NCBI RefSeq assembly: GCF_014495845.1
Contig: NZ_CP061080.1
Coordinates: 4,206,001 to 4,270,000, forward strand
Direction of reading: 5' to 3'
Length of the DNA stretch: 64,000 nucleotides
Source of the DNA: Aquibium microcysteis
GTDB taxonomy: Bacteria > Pseudomonadota > Alphaproteobacteria > Rhizobiales > Rhizobiaceae
How positions within the stretch are numbered: position 1 is the stretch's first letter; the number at the start of each line of letters is the position of its first letter. A program made the position numbers and the translations under genes. The notes below the pieces were generated by a model. That model had not been told where the DNA came from and searched no databases. It was given only the letters and a program-made list of their open reading frames with translations. Positions 15,657-24,403 of this stretch are shown here, in pieces.

Positions 15657-17081
15657 TCAGGCGAAGAGCGCGCCCGGATTCATGAGGTTCGACGGATCGA
15701 GCGTCCGCTTGATCTCGCGCATCACCGCCAGCCGCACCGGGTCGCCGAGACGCTCGAGTTCGGTCACCAGCTTGCGACCGATGCCGTGCTCGGCCGAAAT
15801 CGTTCCGCCATGGCGCATGGCCACGTCGTGGATGGCCATCTCCACCTCGAGCGCCTTCGCCTCCGGGTCGGGCAACGCCCTCCAGAAGGCATGCGGAAAC
15901 ATCACCGTGAAATGCACGTTGCCGTCGCCGAGATGCGAGACCACCAGCACGCGCGCCTCCGGAAACAGCCGCGCCGTCACCTCGGCCCCGTCCGCGATGA
16001 ACGCGGGGACGGCGGAGTTGCGCACGGCCGTGTCGTGCACGATGCCGATGCCGTCGATCTTGTGGGCTTCGGTGATGGAGTGGCGGAACCGCCAGATCTC
16101 GACCGCCTGGCTCTCGTTCTGCGCGATCACCGCATCGGTGACGAGACCTTCCTCCATCGCCTCGGCCAGGACCTCCTCGAGCGCGGCCTGCAGAGTCGCG
16201 CCCGGATCGACGTCGCCGAGCTCGATCATCACCGACCAGGCCGGCGTCACGGCAAAGGCGCTGCGCACGCGCGGGATATGGCGGCTGATGCAGTCGACTT
16301 CCGCCGCATTGAGCATCTCGAAAGCTTCGATCGCATCGCCGCAGCGCTGCTGCAGCCGCGACAGCAGGTCGACCGCGGCCTGCGGACCCGCCACCGCGAC
16401 CCAGGCATGGGCGCGGCTGCCGACCGGCGGGTGCAGCCGCAGCGCCGCACCGGTGATCAGGCCGAGCGTGCCTTCCGCTCCGATGAACAGCTGGCGCAGT
16501 TCGTAGCCGGTGTTGTTCTTCTTCAGCGCTTCCATTTCGCGGAGGATGCGGCCGTCCGGCAGCACCGCTTCCAGCCCGGCGACGAGGCTGCGCATGGCGC
16601 CGTAGCGCACGACGCCCGTCCCGCCCGCATTGGTCGAGATCAGCCCGCCGATCTGCGCCGTCCCCTCCGAGCCGAGATGCAGCGGAAACTGACGGCCGGC
16701 ACCCGCGGCCGCCTCGTGCACGGCCGAAAGCGTCACGCCGGCATCGACCGACAGCACGTTGCCGGCGCGGTCCAGGTTCCGGATCCGGTTCATGCGCCGC
16801 ATGCCGACGACGATGCCCACCGCACCGTTCGCGCTCGCGGTCGGCACCGCGCCGAAGCACAACCCCGTATTGCCGCCGAGCGGGAACACCGGCACGCCGT
16901 GCGCGCTGGCGAGCCGCATGACCTCAGACGCCTCGTCGGTGCTGGCCGGCAGCACGACCGCCTGCGCACGGCCGGTCATCCGGCCGCGGAAGTCCGTCAC
17001 GTGCGCGGCGATGTCGGCATCGTCCGTCAGCAGGCCTTGTCGACCGAGGGCGGAGCCGAGACCCTCGAGAAATGCGCTCAT
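15657..17081 (-). CDS. FAD-linked 2-hydroxyacid dehydrogenase (GlcD/D-2-hydroxyglutarate dehydrogenase type)
   Basis: A 474-residue flavoprotein. The N-terminal FAD-binding domain (about residues 35-210) contains PLGGNTG at 67-73 and the GSEGTAQIGG/STNAGG segment. The C-terminal FAD-oxidase domain contains HLGDGNVHF near 370 and SAEHGIGRK near 424, whose histidines are conserved metal and substrate residues in D-lactate and D-2-hydroxyglutarate dehydrogenases. It would oxidise a D-2-hydroxyacid to a 2-oxoacid with electrons passed to a membrane acceptor. Its ATG overlaps the stop of the DapA-like gene by 4 bases (ATGA), so the two are translationally coupled in the TRAP operon. The exact substrate cannot be told from sequence. 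Confidence 0.87.
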   Translation of the reverse strand: MSAFLEGLGSALGRQGLLTDDADIAAHVTDFRGRMTGRAQAVVLPASTDEASEVMRLASAHGVPVFPLGGNTGLCFGAVPTASANGAVGIVVGMRRMNRIRNLDRAGNVLSVDAGVTLSAVHEAAAGAGRQFPLHLGSEGTAQIGGLISTNAGGTGVVRYGAMRSLVAGLEAVLPDGRILREMEALKKNNTGYELRQLFIGAEGTLGLITGAALRLHPPVGSRAHAWVAVAGPQAAVDLLSRLQQRCGDAIEAFEMLNAAEVDCISRHIPRVRSAFAVTPAWSVMIELGDVDPGATLQAALEEVLAEAMEEGLVTDAVIAQNESQAVEIWRFRHSITEAHKIDGIGIVHDTAVRNSAVPAFIADGAEVTARLFPEARVLVVSHLGDGNVHFTVMFPHAFWRALPDPEAKALEVEMAIHDVAMRHGGTISAEHGIGRKLVTELERLGDPVRLAVMREIKRTLDPSNLMNPGALFA

Positions 17082-17980
17082 GCCGCCTCTTCCATGTCCC
17101 GCATCGCCAGATGGACCTCCTCCAGCGCCTTGCGCGTCTCGCCCGACGGTCCCGTCAGCGGCAGGCGCACGCTGCCGGCCCTCAAGCCGGCGAGGTTCAT
17201 GTAGTATTTCAGCGGGCCGGGGTTGGTCTCACGATAGATCGTGTCGATCACCGGGTCGAGCTTCTGCTGCATCCGGATCGCGGCGGCGAGCTGCCCCGCG
17301 CGCGCGAGGCGGAAGACCTCGATCCAGAGCCGCGGATAGACGGACGCGGACGCCAGAACGCCGCCCTGGGCGCCGAGCGCGACATGGGTGGCGAAGAGCG
17401 GCTCCTCGCCGCTCAGCATCGCCATCGTGCCGCCGGCGAGCTTCATCGCCTTGATGAATTCCGGCACGTCGTATGACGAACACTTCATGCCGATGATCGA
17501 GCCGTCCTCGGCCAGCCGGGCGATGGTCTCGGCCTTCAGCGCCACGCCCGTCCGGCGCGGAATCTCGTAGGCCAGCATCGGCAGGCCGACCTCTTCGCGC
17601 AGCGCGCGGAAATAGGCGATCATGCCGTCCTGCGGCCCGGCGGCATAATAGGGCGTCACGGCCATGACGCCGCTGGCCCCGGCTGCGCGGAAGTCGAGCG
17701 CGGCCTCGACCGCGTCCTTGAAGCCGGTGGCGAGCACGCCCGGCAGCACCGGCGCGCCGGCGGCAACCTCCACGCAGGCCCGCACGACGTCGGCACGTTC
17801 GGTCCGCGACAGGGCCGGGTACTCCCCCGTCCCGCCGATCGGCACGATGCCGGTGGCACCGCTCTCGAGCTGGAACCGGACGAGCGCCTTCAACGCGTCG
17901 AAATCGACCGCGCCATCGTCCGAAAACGGCGTCACGATCGCCGTGAAGAGTCCGGTCAGGTCGTCCTTGGTGAGTGTCAT
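17078..17980 (-). CDS. DapA/NAL-family lyase (dihydrodipicolinate synthase-like)
   Basis: A 300-residue class I aldolase of the DapA/N-acetylneuraminate lyase family. The Schiff-base lysine is Lys166 in IIGMKCSS and the partner tyrosine is Tyr138 in LAYEIPRRTG, with the same 28-residue spacing as in E. coli DapA. The substrate carboxylate loop reads GGTGEYPAL at about 49-57 instead of the GTTGE of true DapA. That difference, and its place in a TRAP transporter operon with a 2-hydroxyacid dehydrogenase, suggest a catabolic lyase or dehydratase of a 2-keto sugar acid or a related compound rather than lysine biosynthesis. It starts 19 bases after dctM. Confidence 0.85.
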   Translation of the reverse strand: MTLTKDDLTGLFTAIVTPFSDDGAVDFDALKALVRFQLESGATGIVPIGGTGEYPALSRTERADVVRACVEVAAGAPVLPGVLATGFKDAVEAALDFRAAGASGVMAVTPYYAAGPQDGMIAYFRALREEVGLPMLAYEIPRRTGVALKAETIARLAEDGSIIGMKCSSYDVPEFIKAMKLAGGTMAMLSGEEPLFATHVALGAQGGVLASASVYPRLWIEVFRLARAGQLAAAIRMQQKLDPVIDTIYRETNPGPLKYYMNLAGLRAGSVRLPLTGPSGETRKALEEVHLAMRDMEEAA

Positions 17981-17999
17981 GCGTGTCAGTATCCCGGTA

Positions 18000-19304
18000 T
18001 CAGTCGACGAAGCCTAGGAGGCGGGGAAGGGTCAGGGAGACGGCCGGCACGTAGGTGACGACCATCAGGACGGCGAGGTTGGAGAGCAGGAAGGGCACGC
18101 TCTGCCGGACGATCGCGCCCAGCGGCACCCCGGAGATCGAGGAACCGAGATAGAGCGCCAGCCCATAGGGCGGCGTCATCAGCCCGATCATGACGTTGAC
18201 CACCATGATCACGCCGAAATGCACGGGATCGACCCCCATGGCAGCCAGGATCGGGGTGAACAGCGGGGCAAACAGCAGCAGCTGGACCGAATCGCCGATC
18301 CACAGGCCGTTCAGCAGGAAGAACAGGTTGAGCACCAGCAGCAGCATCCACGGTTCGAGCTGCAGGTCCTTGATCAGCATGCTCAGCTCGGTCGGCACGC
18401 GCTCGTTGGCGAGCACCCAGCTGATGATCGTGGCGAAGCCGACGATCAGATAGACCGACGCCGAGGTGCGCGCGGCGCGGTCGAGGATCCCCCAGAAGGT
18501 CTTCAGCGACAGGTTGCGGTAGGCGAGGACGCCGACCAGCGTCGCATAGGCGACGGCGATCGCCGCGGCCTCCGTGGCGGTGAAGACGCCGGAGATGATG
18601 CCGCCGATGATGATGACCGGCATGATGATGGCGAAGAAGGCGTTGAAGATGATGCCCATCGCCACCGCCACCGACAGGTCGAGGACCGGGTTGCGCGGGA
18701 AGCCCTTGCGACGGGCCATGACGAAGAGTACCGCCATCTGGGCGAGCCCCAGCAGGATGCCCGGTACGGCGCCGGCCAGGAAAAGTGCGGCCACCGACGT
18801 GTTGGTCAGCGCGGAAAAGACGATGAGCGGGATCGACGGCGGGATGATCGGCCCCTGGATCGCGGAACTCACCGTCAGCGCGGCGGCGAAGTCGGTGCGG
18901 TAGCCGTCCTTCTCCATCATCTTGATCTCGACCGGCCCGAGCGCCGAGATGTCGGCCAGCGCCGAGCCTGACACGCCCGAGAACAGCATCGACCCGACGA
19001 CGTTGACGTAGGCGAGGCCGCCGCGCAGCCGCCCGACCAGCAGGCGCGAAAGGTTGAGCAGCCGGTCCGTCATCCCGATCGACGTCATGATCTCGCCGGC
19101 GATCACGAACAGCGGGATCGACAGCCAGATGAAGACGTCCATGCCGGTGAAGAACTTGTGCACGTAGATGTCGAGCATGCCCGTCATGCCGGGCTTGACG
19201 AAGAAATAGGCCATCCCGGCGAAGCCGATGGCGAAGATCACCGGGCTCCCGAGGATCATGAGCGCCAGCAGCAGTCCGATGACGACGAGCAGGGAGTGGT
19301 CCAT
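18000..19304 (-). CDS. TRAP transporter large permease DctM
   Basis: A 434-residue membrane protein with about 12 hydrophobic segments, the large subunit of a tripartite ATP-independent periplasmic transporter driven by sodium ions. Family features are SGSALADISALGPVEIKMMEKDGY-like spacing around residues 115-140, IIPPSIPLIVFS in the middle, and MTPPYGLALYLGSSISG near residues 375-392. It belongs with the small permease (19314) and the binding protein (19896) in the same minus-strand operon. The substrate is probably a carboxylate handled by the downstream lyase and dehydrogenase. Confidence 0.93.
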   Translation of the reverse strand: MDHSLLVVIGLLLALMILGSPVIFAIGFAGMAYFFVKPGMTGMLDIYVHKFFTGMDVFIWLSIPLFVIAGEIMTSIGMTDRLLNLSRLLVGRLRGGLAYVNVVGSMLFSGVSGSALADISALGPVEIKMMEKDGYRTDFAAALTVSSAIQGPIIPPSIPLIVFSALTNTSVAALFLAGAVPGILLGLAQMAVLFVMARRKGFPRNPVLDLSVAVAMGIIFNAFFAIIMPVIIIGGIISGVFTATEAAAIAVAYATLVGVLAYRNLSLKTFWGILDRAARTSASVYLIVGFATIISWVLANERVPTELSMLIKDLQLEPWMLLLVLNLFFLLNGLWIGDSVQLLLFAPLFTPILAAMGVDPVHFGVIMVVNVMIGLMTPPYGLALYLGSSISGVPLGAIVRQSVPFLLSNLAVLMVVTYVPAVSLTLPRLLGFVD

Positions 19305-19313
19305 CGGGCGCTT

Positions 19314-19829
19314 TCAGATCTCGGCTTTGAGGAGGGACGGACCCGACCTCTCGGTCCGGCCGAGCAGGTCGCGCAGGGCGAGCACGAGCATGTGGAACAT
19401 CATCAGCCCCGCCCCGACCGGGATCGAGAGATAGACCCAGTAGAAGCTCACCCCCAGCGTCACCGCCGAGCGCCGGGCGCCGAACTGCGCGTTCTCGTAT
19501 CCCTTCCAGACCATGACGCCGAGAAGCACGGCGAGCAGGATGCGGAAGACCGCGTTGCGCAGCGACATCAGCCGCGCCGGCCAGTAGTTGTCGAAGAAGT
19601 CCACGCGGACGAGCTGGTCGTCCTTCACCAGCAGGCTGCCCGCCAGCATGACGACCCAGATCATGCTGTAGCGCGCCGCCTCTTCCGGCCAGGGCAGCGA
19701 GAAGCCGAAACCGTAGCGCAGCATCACCTGCAGGAACAGGATCGCCGCCACGAAGACCAGCAGCAGCCGTGCGACGAGGGAAGCGGCGAAGCCGAGCACG
19801 TCGGCGATGCGATCGAGGGTCTTCAGCAT
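19314..19829 (-). CDS. TRAP transporter small permease DctQ
   Basis: A 171-residue inner membrane protein with four hydrophobic segments (about residues 13-35, 48-65, 90-110 and 128-150). It includes the typical WPEEAARYSMIWVVMLAGS region around residue 48-66 that is conserved in DctQ proteins. It lies 9 bases upstream of dctM and 66 bases downstream of dctP, all in the same direction. DctQ anchors and stabilises the large permease; it has no catalytic residues to inspect. Confidence 0.9.
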   Translation of the reverse strand: MLKTLDRIADVLGFAASLVARLLLVFVAAILFLQVMLRYGFGFSLPWPEEAARYSMIWVVMLAGSLLVKDDQLVRVDFFDNYWPARLMSLRNAVFRILLAVLLGVMVWKGYENAQFGARRSAVTLGVSFYWVYLSIPVGAGLMMFHMLVLALRDLLGRTERSGPSLLKAEI

Positions 19830-19895
19830 TCGGAATCCTTGCGGAAGGTGACCCGCGCGCCTCCGCGGGAGGCGCGCGCCGTCATGGCCGGTAGC

Positions 19896-20930
19896 CTACT
19901 CCTGCGCGGCCTTCACCGCCGCCTGCAGTTCGGCGACGAGGTCCTTGCCGACCTGCTCGGACAGGACGTCCGCGATCGGCTGCTGGACCTTGTCGACGAA
20001 CATCTGGAACTCCGCGGGAGTCGGCTGGTAGATCTCCACGCCGGCCTCCGCGATCACCTTCAGGTCCTGCGATTCCTTGGCGGTGATGATGCCGAGCATG
20101 GCGAAGGTCGCCTCGCGCGCAGCGTAATCGAAGATGACCCGGTCCTCGTCGCTGAGGCTCTTGTAGAAGTCCTCGTTGATCGTGATCAGCGGCATGTTGA
20201 TGAGGTGATGGTCGAGCGTGTAGTACTTCTGAACCTGCTGCAGGTTGGCGAGCAGCATGGTGTAGGGCGCGTTCTCCTGGCCGTCGACCACGCCGGTCTG
20301 CAGCGCGCTGTAGAGTTCGGCCCAGGCGATCGGGGTCGGCGACGCGCCGAGGAGTTCCACCATCTTGACGTGGATCGGCACCTGCTGCGTGCGGATCTTG
20401 AGGCCGACCATGTCCTGCGGCGTCTTGATCGGGCGCACGGAGTTGGAGAAGTTGCGGAAGGCCGACGGCAGATAGCTCAGGATGCGCACGCCGCTCTGCT
20501 CGGCGATGGTGTCGGCGAGCTTCTTTCCGAACGCTCCGTCCAGAACCTCGCGCGCCACTTCCGTGGTCGGGAAAGTGTAGGGCATCTCGAGCACCTGCGC
20601 GGCAGGCGCATAGGCGCCGACATGGCCGGCATTGAGGCCGCCGACGATCTGCAGCGAGCCCTTCACGTTCTGCTCGAGCAGCGACTCCAGATCGCCGAGC
20701 TGTCCGCTCGGAAAGACCTGGATCTCGTAGCGGCCGTTGGTCTGCGTCTTGACGATCGAACCGAACACTTCCGTGAAGGTCCAGTAGGGATTGGCCAGCA
20801 GGTCGCCTTCGCCGTCGACATGGCCGAAGCGGACCACGGTCTGCGCCTGGGCGGGCACCGCCGCGAAGGCTGCCGCACCGATCAGGGCCACGGCGGTCAG
20901 GGCCCGGAGTTTACGTAGAAGCGTCGTCAT
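19896..20930 (-). CDS. TRAP transporter substrate-binding protein DctP
   Basis: A periplasmic solute receptor of 344 residues. A Sec signal peptide covers about residues 1-30 and ends at AVPAQAQ, followed by TVVRFGHV. The conserved arginine that binds the carboxylate of ligands is visible in GLKIRTQQVP, and PYTF/AWAELYSALQTGVVDGQEN follow the DctP pattern. An in-frame ATG 12 codons upstream exists, but the start at 20930 is better: GGGGAA stands 9 bases before it and it begins directly at the signal peptide. It is the first gene of the operon, divergent from the XRE-cupin regulator. The ligand is unknown. Confidence 0.92.
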   Translation of the reverse strand: MTTLLRKLRALTAVALIGAAAFAAVPAQAQTVVRFGHVDGEGDLLANPYWTFTEVFGSIVKTQTNGRYEIQVFPSGQLGDLESLLEQNVKGSLQIVGGLNAGHVGAYAPAAQVLEMPYTFPTTEVAREVLDGAFGKKLADTIAEQSGVRILSYLPSAFRNFSNSVRPIKTPQDMVGLKIRTQQVPIHVKMVELLGASPTPIAWAELYSALQTGVVDGQENAPYTMLLANLQQVQKYYTLDHHLINMPLITINEDFYKSLSDEDRVIFDYAAREATFAMLGIITAKESQDLKVIAEAGVEIYQPTPAEFQMFVDKVQQPIADVLSEQVGKDLVAELQAAVKAAQE

Positions 20931-21068
20931 CTGCCAATTTCCCCATGAGTTCCCGAGCGGACGCAAGACGGCCTGTCACGCCGACGGAACATCGGCGCGG
21001 CGAGAAAGCTCACCCTCGGTCTTGTTGCTTGTCGAGCCTTGGAGGCGTTGCGCGCGCCTCGGCACTCG

Positions 21069-21131
21069 TCCACCATACGAAACGTCATTTGTGTGTCAAG
21101 TCGTATCGTGGATTTCGTTTCCTATAGTGGA
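21069..21131. promoter_or_regulatory. Three-site operator between dctP and the XRE-cupin gene
   Basis: Three copies of a 12-base motif TCGTATnGTGGA lie in the divergent promoter. One is inverted at 21069-21080 (TCCACCATACGA), and two are direct at 21101-21112 (TCGTATCGTGGA) and 21120-21131 (TCCTATAGTGGA). The outer pair extends to a 16-base inverted repeat with 14 matches (21069-21084 against 21116-21131). The direct pair is 19 bases apart. The location suggests control of dctP by the adjacent XRE-cupin regulator, but a motif of this form could also serve an IclR-type protein encoded elsewhere. Confidence 0.6.
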
Positions 21132-21195
21132 TGAATGGTCGGATCGCGCTTCCGCCGGAGACGCCAAGCCTGTATAGACCCGAGGATATCCCCGC

Positions 21196-21837
21196 ATGGC
21201 GCACGATTCCAACCAGCCGGAGCCAGGAATGAATTCGAGGTCGGTCGACACGCTGGACGCGGAACTGCCGGAGATCGGCGCGGGCATCGACATCGGCGCC
21301 CGCCTCTCGCAGCTCCGCCAGGAGCGCGCGTGGACGCTGCAGCAGGCGAGCCGCCAGACCGGCGTCTCCGCCTCGGCGCTGTCGAAGATCGAGCGCAACG
21401 AGCTGTCGCCCACCATCGCCACGCTGCAGCGCGTGGCGCGCGGCTACGAGATGGATCTCGTCGATCTTCTCGCCGACAAGGAGGCGCCGCGCAGCCTCGC
21501 CGGCCGGCGCAGCGTCACGCGCGCCAGCGGCGGCCGCGCCTACCAGTCCAACAGCTGCGCCAACACGCTGCTCTGCGCCGACCTCATCGACAAGAAGATG
21601 ACGCCGATCCGCAGCCGCGTCACCGCGCGCAGGCCCTCCGACTACGGCTCCTGGCCCGTCAGCGATGCCGAGATCTTCCTGACCGTCGTCCGGGGCACCG
21701 TCGTCGTGCACAGCCAGATCTACGAGCCGCTGACGCTGCAGGAAGGCGACTGCCTCTACTACGATGCCAGCACGCCGCACATCTGGCTCTCGGAAGGTCC
21801 CGAGGACGCGGAAGTCATCTGGGTCCTGGCGTCCTGA
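21196..21837 (+). CDS. XRE-family transcriptional regulator with C-terminal cupin
   Basis: A 213-residue two-domain regulator. The helix-turn-helix is at about residues 33-87, with TLQQASRQTGVSASALSKIE as its core, and a single cupin sensor domain follows at about 140-210, including PHIWLS near the end. Proteins of this design control small catabolic operons in response to a ligand bound in the cupin. It is divergent from dctP and 4 bases upstream of the broken FMN dehydrogenase gene, so it probably regulates uptake and oxidation of the same substrate. A second in-frame ATG at 21229 would remove 11 residues; the first ATG is kept for lack of evidence either way. Confidence 0.87.
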   Translation: MAHDSNQPEPGMNSRSVDTLDAELPEIGAGIDIGARLSQLRQERAWTLQQASRQTGVSASALSKIERNELSPTIATLQRVARGYEMDLVDLLADKEAPRSLAGRRSVTRASGGRAYQSNSCANTLLCADLIDKKMTPIRSRVTARRPSDYGSWPVSDAEIFLTVVRGTVVVHSQIYEPLTLQEGDCLYYDASTPHIWLSEGPEDAEVIWVLAS

Positions 21838-21841
21838 AGCG

Positions 21842-22987
21842 ATGCCTGCCCTGCTCAACGCCGACGACTATCGCCGACGCGCCCGCCGCATCCTGCCGCG
21901 CGGCCTGTTCGAATACATCGACCGCGGCACCGAGGACGAGCTGGCGCTCTCGCGCCTGCGTACCAGCCTCGACGCGGTGACGCTCACGCCCTCGGTGCTG
22001 ACCGGCCACCGCGCGCGGTCGATGGCCACGACGCTGTTCGGCCGGTCCCTCGCCGCACCGCTGGTCATCGCCCCCACGGCGCTCGCCGGCATCGTCTCGC
22101 ATGACGGCGAGACCAAGCTCGCCCGCGCGGCGGCCGCCGTCGGCATTCCCTTCTGCGTCTCCACCCAGTCGGTGACAACGATCGAGACCATCCGTGCCGG
22201 CGCGCCGGACGCGGAGCTCTGGTTCCAGCTCTATGTCTGGCATGACCGGGCGCTGACCGACCGCCTGCTCGACCGTGTCGCCGCGGCCGGCTGCGGCTGT
22301 CTCGTGCTGACTGCCGACACGGCGGTCGCGCCCAACCGCGAATACAACCGCCGCAACGGCTTCTCCGTGCCGTTCGAGCCGTCGCTGCGTTCGGTGGTCG
22401 ACGGCCTGCTGCATCCGCGCTAGCTCGCCGGCGTCTTCGGGCGCACCTGGTGGAGCGGCGGGATGCCGACCTATGGCCACTATCCCGATGCCTATCGAAG
22501 CTCGGTCACGCGCCCGGCGATGGCGGACGCGGTCCGCCTCGACGGCGCCATCGACTGGGACGACCTCGCCCGCCTGCGCGACCGCTGGCAAGGCCGGCTG
22601 ATCGTCAAGGGCCTCCTGTCGGTCGAGGACGCCCTGAAGGCCGCCGCGGTTGGCGCCGACGGCATCGTCGTCTCCGCCCATGGCGGCCGCAATCTCGACT
22701 GCCTCCCCTCGCCGGCCGACTGCCTGCCGGCGATCGCGGAGGCCTGCGCCGGCAGGATCGCGGTCCTCGCCGACAGCGGCGTGCGCCGCGGCACCGACGT
22801 CCTGAAATATCTCGCGCTCGGTGCGGCGGCGGTCCAGGTCGGGCGCCTGCCGCTGTGGGGCCTGGCTGCCGGCGGCGAGGCAGGCGCGGTCGCCATCCTG
22901 CGTCTCCTGCTGCAGGAGATGGACACGGCGATGGGGCTGCTCGGCCTGCGCGAACCGCGGGAACTGGCCGGCCGGGCACACCGCTGA
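21842..22987 (+). pseudogene. FMN-dependent 2-hydroxyacid dehydrogenase, interrupted by one in-frame TAG
   Basis: The frame 21842-22987 encodes 381 codons of an L-lactate/mandelate dehydrogenase-type enzyme with a single TAG at 22421-22423 (codon 194). Both sides are intact and in the same frame. Before the stop are VSTQSVTT and FQLYVW; after it are Lys256 in LIVKGL and the catalytic His280 and Arg283 in AHGGRNLD. Relatives usually have Trp where the stop occurs, in HPRWL, so one TGG to TAG change explains it. No ribosome site is placed to restart at the ATG at 22463. It is therefore most likely a recent nonsense pseudogene or a base-call error. The gene follows the XRE-cupin regulator by 4 bases and would oxidise an L-2-hydroxyacid. 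Confidence 0.87.
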
Positions 22988-23226
22988 ACCCGATGCGGTC
23001 GGGCGGCAGGGTCTGCACCGGCGCCGGAGGCGGCATCCTCACCGGAGCAGGCCGCATCCGCGCCTTTTTCGTGAACGCACCGTCGCGCCCGAACATCGGG
23101 CTTGCCTCTCGCTGCGGGCTGCGTTTGAATCGACGGCGATCAGGTCGCGCGCGCTGCGCCGCGGCTACGAGTGCTCCACCACCGGGATCGCGTCGACCAG
23201 ACGTTCACCGTCAGCAAGGAATCATC

Positions 23227-23796
23227 ATGCCGCTCATTCAGGTCGTCGTCGCCAGCACGCGGGAGGGCCGCATCGGCCGGAGCGTCGCCGACTGGGTCGT
23301 CGAGGTCGGCCGCGCACGCGGCAGCGCCGAGATCGAACTCGTCGACCTGAAGGACGTGGCCCTGCCGATGTTCGACGAGGCCAGGCATCCTCGTCTCGGC
23401 CAGTACGCGCACGAGCACACGAAGCGCTGGAGCGCCGGCGTCGCCCGCGCCGACGGTTTCGTCTTCGTCACGCCGGAATACAATCACAGCTTCCCGGCCT
23501 CGCTGAAGAACGCCATCGACTACCTGCACAACGAGTGGCAGTTCAAGCCGGTCGGTTTCGTCAGCTATGGCGGCGTCGCCGCCGGCACCCGCGCGGTCCA
23601 GGCGCTGAAGCCCGTGCTGGCGGCGCTGCAGATGGTGCCGGTGCTGGAAGGCGTCGCCATTCCCTTCGTGCACGCCAGTCTCGGCGCGGACGGCCGCTTC
23701 AACGCACCCGACGGCCTCGCCGACGCCGCCCGGCTGATGTTCGAGCGCACCGAGTTCTGGATCGGCCGGCAGGCCTCGCTCTACAACGGCCGATAG
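23227..23796 (+). CDS. NADPH-dependent FMN reductase (flavodoxin-fold)
   Basis: A 189-residue flavoprotein of the NADPH-dependent FMN reductase family. The phosphate-binding loop STREGRIGRSV is at about residues 10-20 and the flavin-binding PEYNHSFPASLKNAID motif at 83-98, with FVSYGGVAAG near 121. It reduces FMN with NAD(P)H and could supply reduced flavin to the luciferase-like monooxygenase 2.4 kb away, although no single operon joins them. AAGGA lies 6 bases before the ATG. The preceding 239 bases hold no gene that I can see. It converges with the VOC gene. Confidence 0.9.
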   Translation: MPLIQVVVASTREGRIGRSVADWVVEVGRARGSAEIELVDLKDVALPMFDEARHPRLGQYAHEHTKRWSAGVARADGFVFVTPEYNHSFPASLKNAIDYLHNEWQFKPVGFVSYGGVAAGTRAVQALKPVLAALQMVPVLEGVAIPFVHASLGADGRFNAPDGLADAARLMFERTEFWIGRQASLYNGR

Positions 23797-23801
23797 ACGA
23801 C

Positions 23802-23817
23802 GCCGGCCGCGGCCGGC
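23802..23817. terminator. Possible bidirectional stem-loop
   Basis: A perfect 16-base palindrome, GCCGGCCGCGGCCGGC, lies 5 bases after the FMN reductase stop, inside the 44-base gap to the convergent VOC gene. It can form a very stable hairpin, but only a short TTCT follows, so classical Rho-independent action is uncertain. Confidence 0.4.
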
Positions 23818-23840
23818 TTCTGGTCGCGAGCGCGGAACGA

Positions 23841-24380
23841 TCAGGCCAGCGGCCGCACCGGATCGCTGCCGTCCCAGCCGCGGGCAGCCGCCTGGAACCG
23901 GCCGAACATCGCCTCCGTCGCGGGCAGCAGTTCGATCGCCTCGACCATCGCAGGCAGCGTTCCGTGCGTGTCGAAGTAGGCCACGCGCGCGCCGTTCGCC
24001 ACCTCGGCCGAATAGGCCAGCGTGAAACCCAGGCTGCGGTAGTGCGCCAGCGCCGCGTCGTAGTCCGTCCACGCAACGCCGAAATGATGCAGCCCGTGGC
24101 CGGACCGTTCGGCGGCCTCGCGATAGACCGACGGTGAATCGTCGAGTTGCTGGATGATCTCGAACTGCATGTCGCCGGCATAGCCCATGGCGATGGCGAG
24201 CGCGGTGGTTGCCGGCTGGCCGCGGTAGACCTGGTTGCGGAACACGCCGCGCTCGCGCAGGAACCACGGGCCGATGCCCAGCCTGGCCGTCATCTCGCGC
24301 ATCGTCTCGCGGATGTCGGCGGTGGTGAAGGCCGTCTGTATCAGCCGTCCGGCGAACGGCGCGGTCTTGGTCCCGGTCAT
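23841..24380 (-). CDS. VOC family (glyoxalase/bleomycin-resistance fold) protein
   Basis: A 179-residue protein with the vicinal-oxygen-chelate fold. The first strand QTAFTTADIRETMREMTARLG and the later HHFGVAWTDYDAALAHYRSLG (start near residue 98) are typical of the two paired modules, and a terminal glutamate in MVEAIELLP fits a metal ligand. Members include methylmalonyl-CoA epimerases, isomerases and dioxygenases, so the reaction is not assigned. It follows the SDR gene by 23 bases on the same strand, which suggests a two-gene unit in the catabolic region. Confidence 0.8.
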   Translation of the reverse strand: MTGTKTAPFAGRLIQTAFTTADIRETMREMTARLGIGPWFLRERGVFRNQVYRGQPATTALAIAMGYAGDMQFEIIQQLDDSPSVYREAAERSGHGLHHFGVAWTDYDAALAHYRSLGFTLAYSAEVANGARVAYFDTHGTLPAMVEAIELLPATEAMFGRFQAAARGWDGSDPVRPLA

Positions 24381-24403
24381 CGTTTCGTCCTCCCGCGGCA
24401 GTC

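Noticed and set aside
22421..22423. Programmed stop read-through or an amber-encoded residue such as pyrrolysine
   Set aside because: No pyl genes or read-through context are seen, and relatives appear to have Trp at this position; a simple nonsense change or base error is more economical.
22463..22987. A separate gene made from the second half of the FMN dehydrogenase
   Set aside because: It is the same frame as the first half, starts in the middle of a conserved domain and has no ribosome site.
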